From an uncultured Lachnospiraceae bacterium (lineage in GTDB: Bacteria; Bacillota; Clostridia; Lachnospirales; Lachnospiraceae), in NCBI GenBank assembly GCA_947175305.1, contig CAMWMO010000093.1:1-6549 (forward strand): a DNA stretch of 6,549 bases. The letters run 5' to 3'. Shown here one piece after another: positions 5,427 through 6,549 of this stretch; the stretch's first letter is position 1, and the number at the start of each line of letters is the position of its first letter. A program made the translations under genes and the position numbers. Under the pieces are notes generated by a model. That model was not told where the DNA came from, did not search any database, and saw only the letters and a program-made list of their open reading frames with translations.

Positions 5427-6003
5427 CATGTTCTTTCAGCCACTTTCGGTGAGTGCGGTAGTCGGGACAGACCTGTTCCACCAGCGCCCAGAACGCGGCG
5501 GAGTGATCCATGTGGGTCAAGTGGCAAAGCTCGTGGACGACCACGTAATCCAGGACGGCAGGCGGCGCCAGCATGAGACGCCAGTTGAAGGAGAGAGTGC
5601 CTTTGGCGCTACAGCTCCCCCAGCGGGTCTTCTGATCCCGGATGGTGATGCGTTCGTAGCTGCCGCCGGTGAGGGGCAGGAAGTAGGCTGCACGTATGGG
5701 AAAATATTCTCTGGCGGCCTCGATATACCGCTTTTCCAGTGCGGCTCGCTGGGTGTCTGTCAGGTCGGAGACAGGGCGGCGTTTCGTCCGCTCCACAGCC
5801 GCTAAATAGTGGGTGATGATCCAGTGCTGCTTTTCCAGCAAAAGATGCCGGATATCCGCTTTGGAGGTGCGAAGGGGAACCCGCAGGGTGATCTCGCCCT
5901 CGGCGGAGATACTGATGGAGCAGGTCTTCCGGCGGCTGTAGACCACCGAGTAGGGCAGTTCATAAAGTTGGCTCTGGTATTTGATGCGATATAGGTTTTC
6001 CAT
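5407..6003 (-). CDS. YgjP-like (DUF45, M48-type) zinc metallopeptidase
   Basis: The protein has 198 residues from the ATG at 6003-6001. The C-terminal half carries the family signature RWGSCSAKGTLSFNWRL (127-143) and the zinc site HELCH (157-161), followed by HMDHSAAFW, where His167 is the probable third metal ligand. The N-terminal part (YELPYSVVYSRRKTCSISI, then LRVPLRTS) is the usual beta-rich start of this family. No signal peptide or membrane segment is seen, so it should be cytoplasmic. The family is widespread, and its substrate is generally unknown. The longer frame from 6075 adds 24 residues that match nothing in the family and has no ribosome binding site. The chosen ATG also lacks one, and the promoter at 6011-6039 would start transcription one or two bases before it. 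It converges with cshA, with only two bases between the stops. Confidence 0.85.
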   Translation of the reverse strand: MENLYRIKYQSQLYELPYSVVYSRRKTCSISISAEGEITLRVPLRTSKADIRHLLLEKQHWIITHYLAAVERTKRRPVSDLTDTQRAALEKRYIEAAREYFPIRAAYFLPLTGGSYERITIRDQKTRWGSCSAKGTLSFNWRLMLAPPAVLDYVVVHELCHLTHMDHSAAFWALVEQVCPDYRTHRKWLKEHGQELIL

Positions 6004-6010
6004 AGTTGTG

Positions 6011-6039
6011 ATTATATAATGCGGACAAAGGAAAAACAA
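6011..6039 (-). promoter_or_regulatory. Minus-strand promoter of the YgjP-like gene
   Basis: On the minus strand TTGTTT (6039-6034) is followed after 17 bp by TATAAT (6016-6011). The -10 lies in the palindrome ATTATATAAT (6011-6020). Transcription would start about seven bases further on, near 6004-6005, practically at the ATG at 6003, suggesting a leaderless transcript. The same palindrome gives a TATAAT on the plus strand, but no -35 fits there. Confidence 0.6.
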
Positions 6040-6060
6040 GCAGAGGAAGTGTTGAATCGC

Positions 6061-6089
6061 TTTACACTTTTTCATAAAACGGCTATAAT
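6061..6089 (+). promoter_or_regulatory. Sigma-A promoter of the small gene and gpmI
   Basis: TTTACA (6061-6066, five of six consensus bases) and TATAAT (6084-6089, perfect) are 17 bp apart. The start would be near 6096, giving a leader of about 41 bases. Its -35 lies 21 bp from the -35 of the divergent minus-strand promoter. No second promoter was seen before gpmI, so it probably serves both genes. Confidence 0.8.
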
Positions 6090-6136
6090 AAGGCTGTAAC
6101 GGTTAGGACAGATTATTATGGAAAGTAGGTGATCGA

Positions 6137-6328
6137 ATGCCAAACGGTGCAGAGATTATAAGAGATGCCATAAACGATTTCCAGAAAGTGCAGAAGCGTA
6201 TGCTGTTAGCAAAAGAAGAAAATGCAGTGAGAACCTACGCTGATCTCAAGGAAGATTATGTTTCATTAAAAGCACTGCTTACAAGCTTGGGAGTTAATCT
6301 TACAGAGATTGATAGAATAAAAGAGTAA
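6137..6328 (+). CDS. Small helical protein of unknown function upstream of gpmI
   Basis: This 63-residue protein was not recognised. It is charged and almost certainly helical, with a long amphipathic stretch (IIRDAINDFQKVQKRMLLAK) and a second helix around residues 35-49 (ADLKEDYVSLKALLT), and has no signal peptide, membrane segment or cysteine. It is likely real: a strong promoter lies upstream, and AGGTGAT (6127-6133), complementary to the 16S rRNA tail, precedes the ATG. The stop is 21 bases before gpmI, so the two are probably co-transcribed. Its sequence is visibly more AT-rich than the flanking genes. Helix pairing and small size suggest a protein-binding or oligomeric role, but that is a guess. 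Confidence 0.75.
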   Translation: MPNGAEIIRDAINDFQKVQKRMLLAKEENAVRTYADLKEDYVSLKALLTSLGVNLTEIDRIKE

Positions 6329-6349
6329 GAAAGAAAAGGAGAAAAAATC

Positions 6350-6549
6350 ATGGGAAGTAAGAAACCGGCAGTATTGATGATCTTGGACGGCTACGGTCTC
6401 AATGAGAAGACGGAGGGCAATGCGGTGGCGCTGGCGAAAACGCCGGTGATGGATAAGCTGATGGCGGAATGCCCTTTCGTGAAGGGTAATGCCAGCGGTA
6501 TGGCGGTAGGCCTGCCGGACGGACAGATGGGAAACTCCGAGGTGGGACA
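6350..6549 (+). CDS. gpmI: 2,3-bisphosphoglycerate-independent phosphoglycerate mutase (5' part, cut by window end)
   Basis: Only the first 66 residues are present; the full family is about 510. The enzyme interconverts 3- and 2-phosphoglycerate in glycolysis and gluconeogenesis, in the cytoplasm, using two Mn ions. [11 protein letters not shown] (8-18) contains the metal ligand Asp13, and [12 protein letters not shown] (55-66) contains Ser63, equivalent to the catalytic Ser62 of the Bacillus-type enzyme that carries the phosphate. The segment [17 protein letters not shown] is also characteristic. The start is supported by AAAGGAG (6335-6341), eight bases upstream. It follows the small helical gene and likely shares its promoter. 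The frame is open to the window end with no sign of damage. Confidence 0.95.
   Translation, partial: MGSKKPAVLMILDGYGLNEKTEGNAVALAKTPVMDKLMAECPFVKGNASGMAVGLPDGQMGNSEVG

Noticed and set aside
6004..6075. A 24-residue hydrophobic N-terminal extension (possible signal peptide) on the YgjP-like protein
   Set aside because: The family is cytoplasmic and starts at the later Met. The extension runs through the promoter and has no ribosome binding site.
6118..6132. Tiny upstream frame (Met-Glu-Ser-Arg-stop) ending over the ribosome binding site of the 63-residue gene
   Set aside because: It has only four codons and no ribosome binding site of its own. It is probably accidental, although translation there could in principle affect the downstream start.

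Overview
The window looks like chromosomal DNA from a Gram-positive anaerobe of the class Clostridia, most likely Lachnospiraceae or a close relative. The reasons are strong AGGAGG-type ribosome binding sites, sigma-A promoters with 17-bp spacers, a ClpC adaptor of the MecA family, a CshA-type DEAD-box helicase, a BlaI/M56 regulatory pair and a cofactor-independent phosphoglycerate mutase. The taxonomic placement is inferred from gene content and protein style, not from a marker gene.

Layout. Bases 1-168 are AT-rich. They hold what may be the last codons of an upstream gene and a terminator-like hairpin (33-63). A two-gene operon follows: a BlaI/MecI-type repressor (250-678) and an M56 (BlaR1/MecR1-type) membrane metalloprotease (678-2882), which overlap by one base. 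Their promoter (TTGACA-17-TATTAT, 171-199) sits between two mirror-image 18-bp arms (169-186 and 209-226). Each arm is itself an imperfect palindrome with a CA-N2-TG-like core, a layout expected for BlaI autorepression. The protease has the HEXXH site and the membrane segments of BlaR1 but no penicillin-binding domain. Its 350-residue C-terminal region is unrecognised, so what it senses is open.

The next two genes have housekeeping roles. mecA (2974-3636, its own promoter at 2895-2923) encodes a ClpC adaptor. A cshA-like RNA helicase (3728-5404) follows, with a Gly/Lys/Asn-rich tail built on three tandem 36-bp repeats. A strong hairpin (3671-3696) lies in the gap between them.

Converging on cshA from the right is a minus-strand YgjP/DUF45-type zinc metalloprotease gene (5407-6003). 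Its best promoter would start transcription only a few bases before the ATG, which suggests a leaderless mRNA. Diverging from it is a promoter (6061-6089) that drives an unrecognised 63-residue protein (6137-6328) and then gpmI (6350 onward), which is cut off by the window end.

The most unusual element is the BlaI/M56 operon, with its palindrome-flanked promoter and non-beta-lactam sensor region. The rest is mostly ordinary chromosomal backbone, with some regulatory details worth checking.
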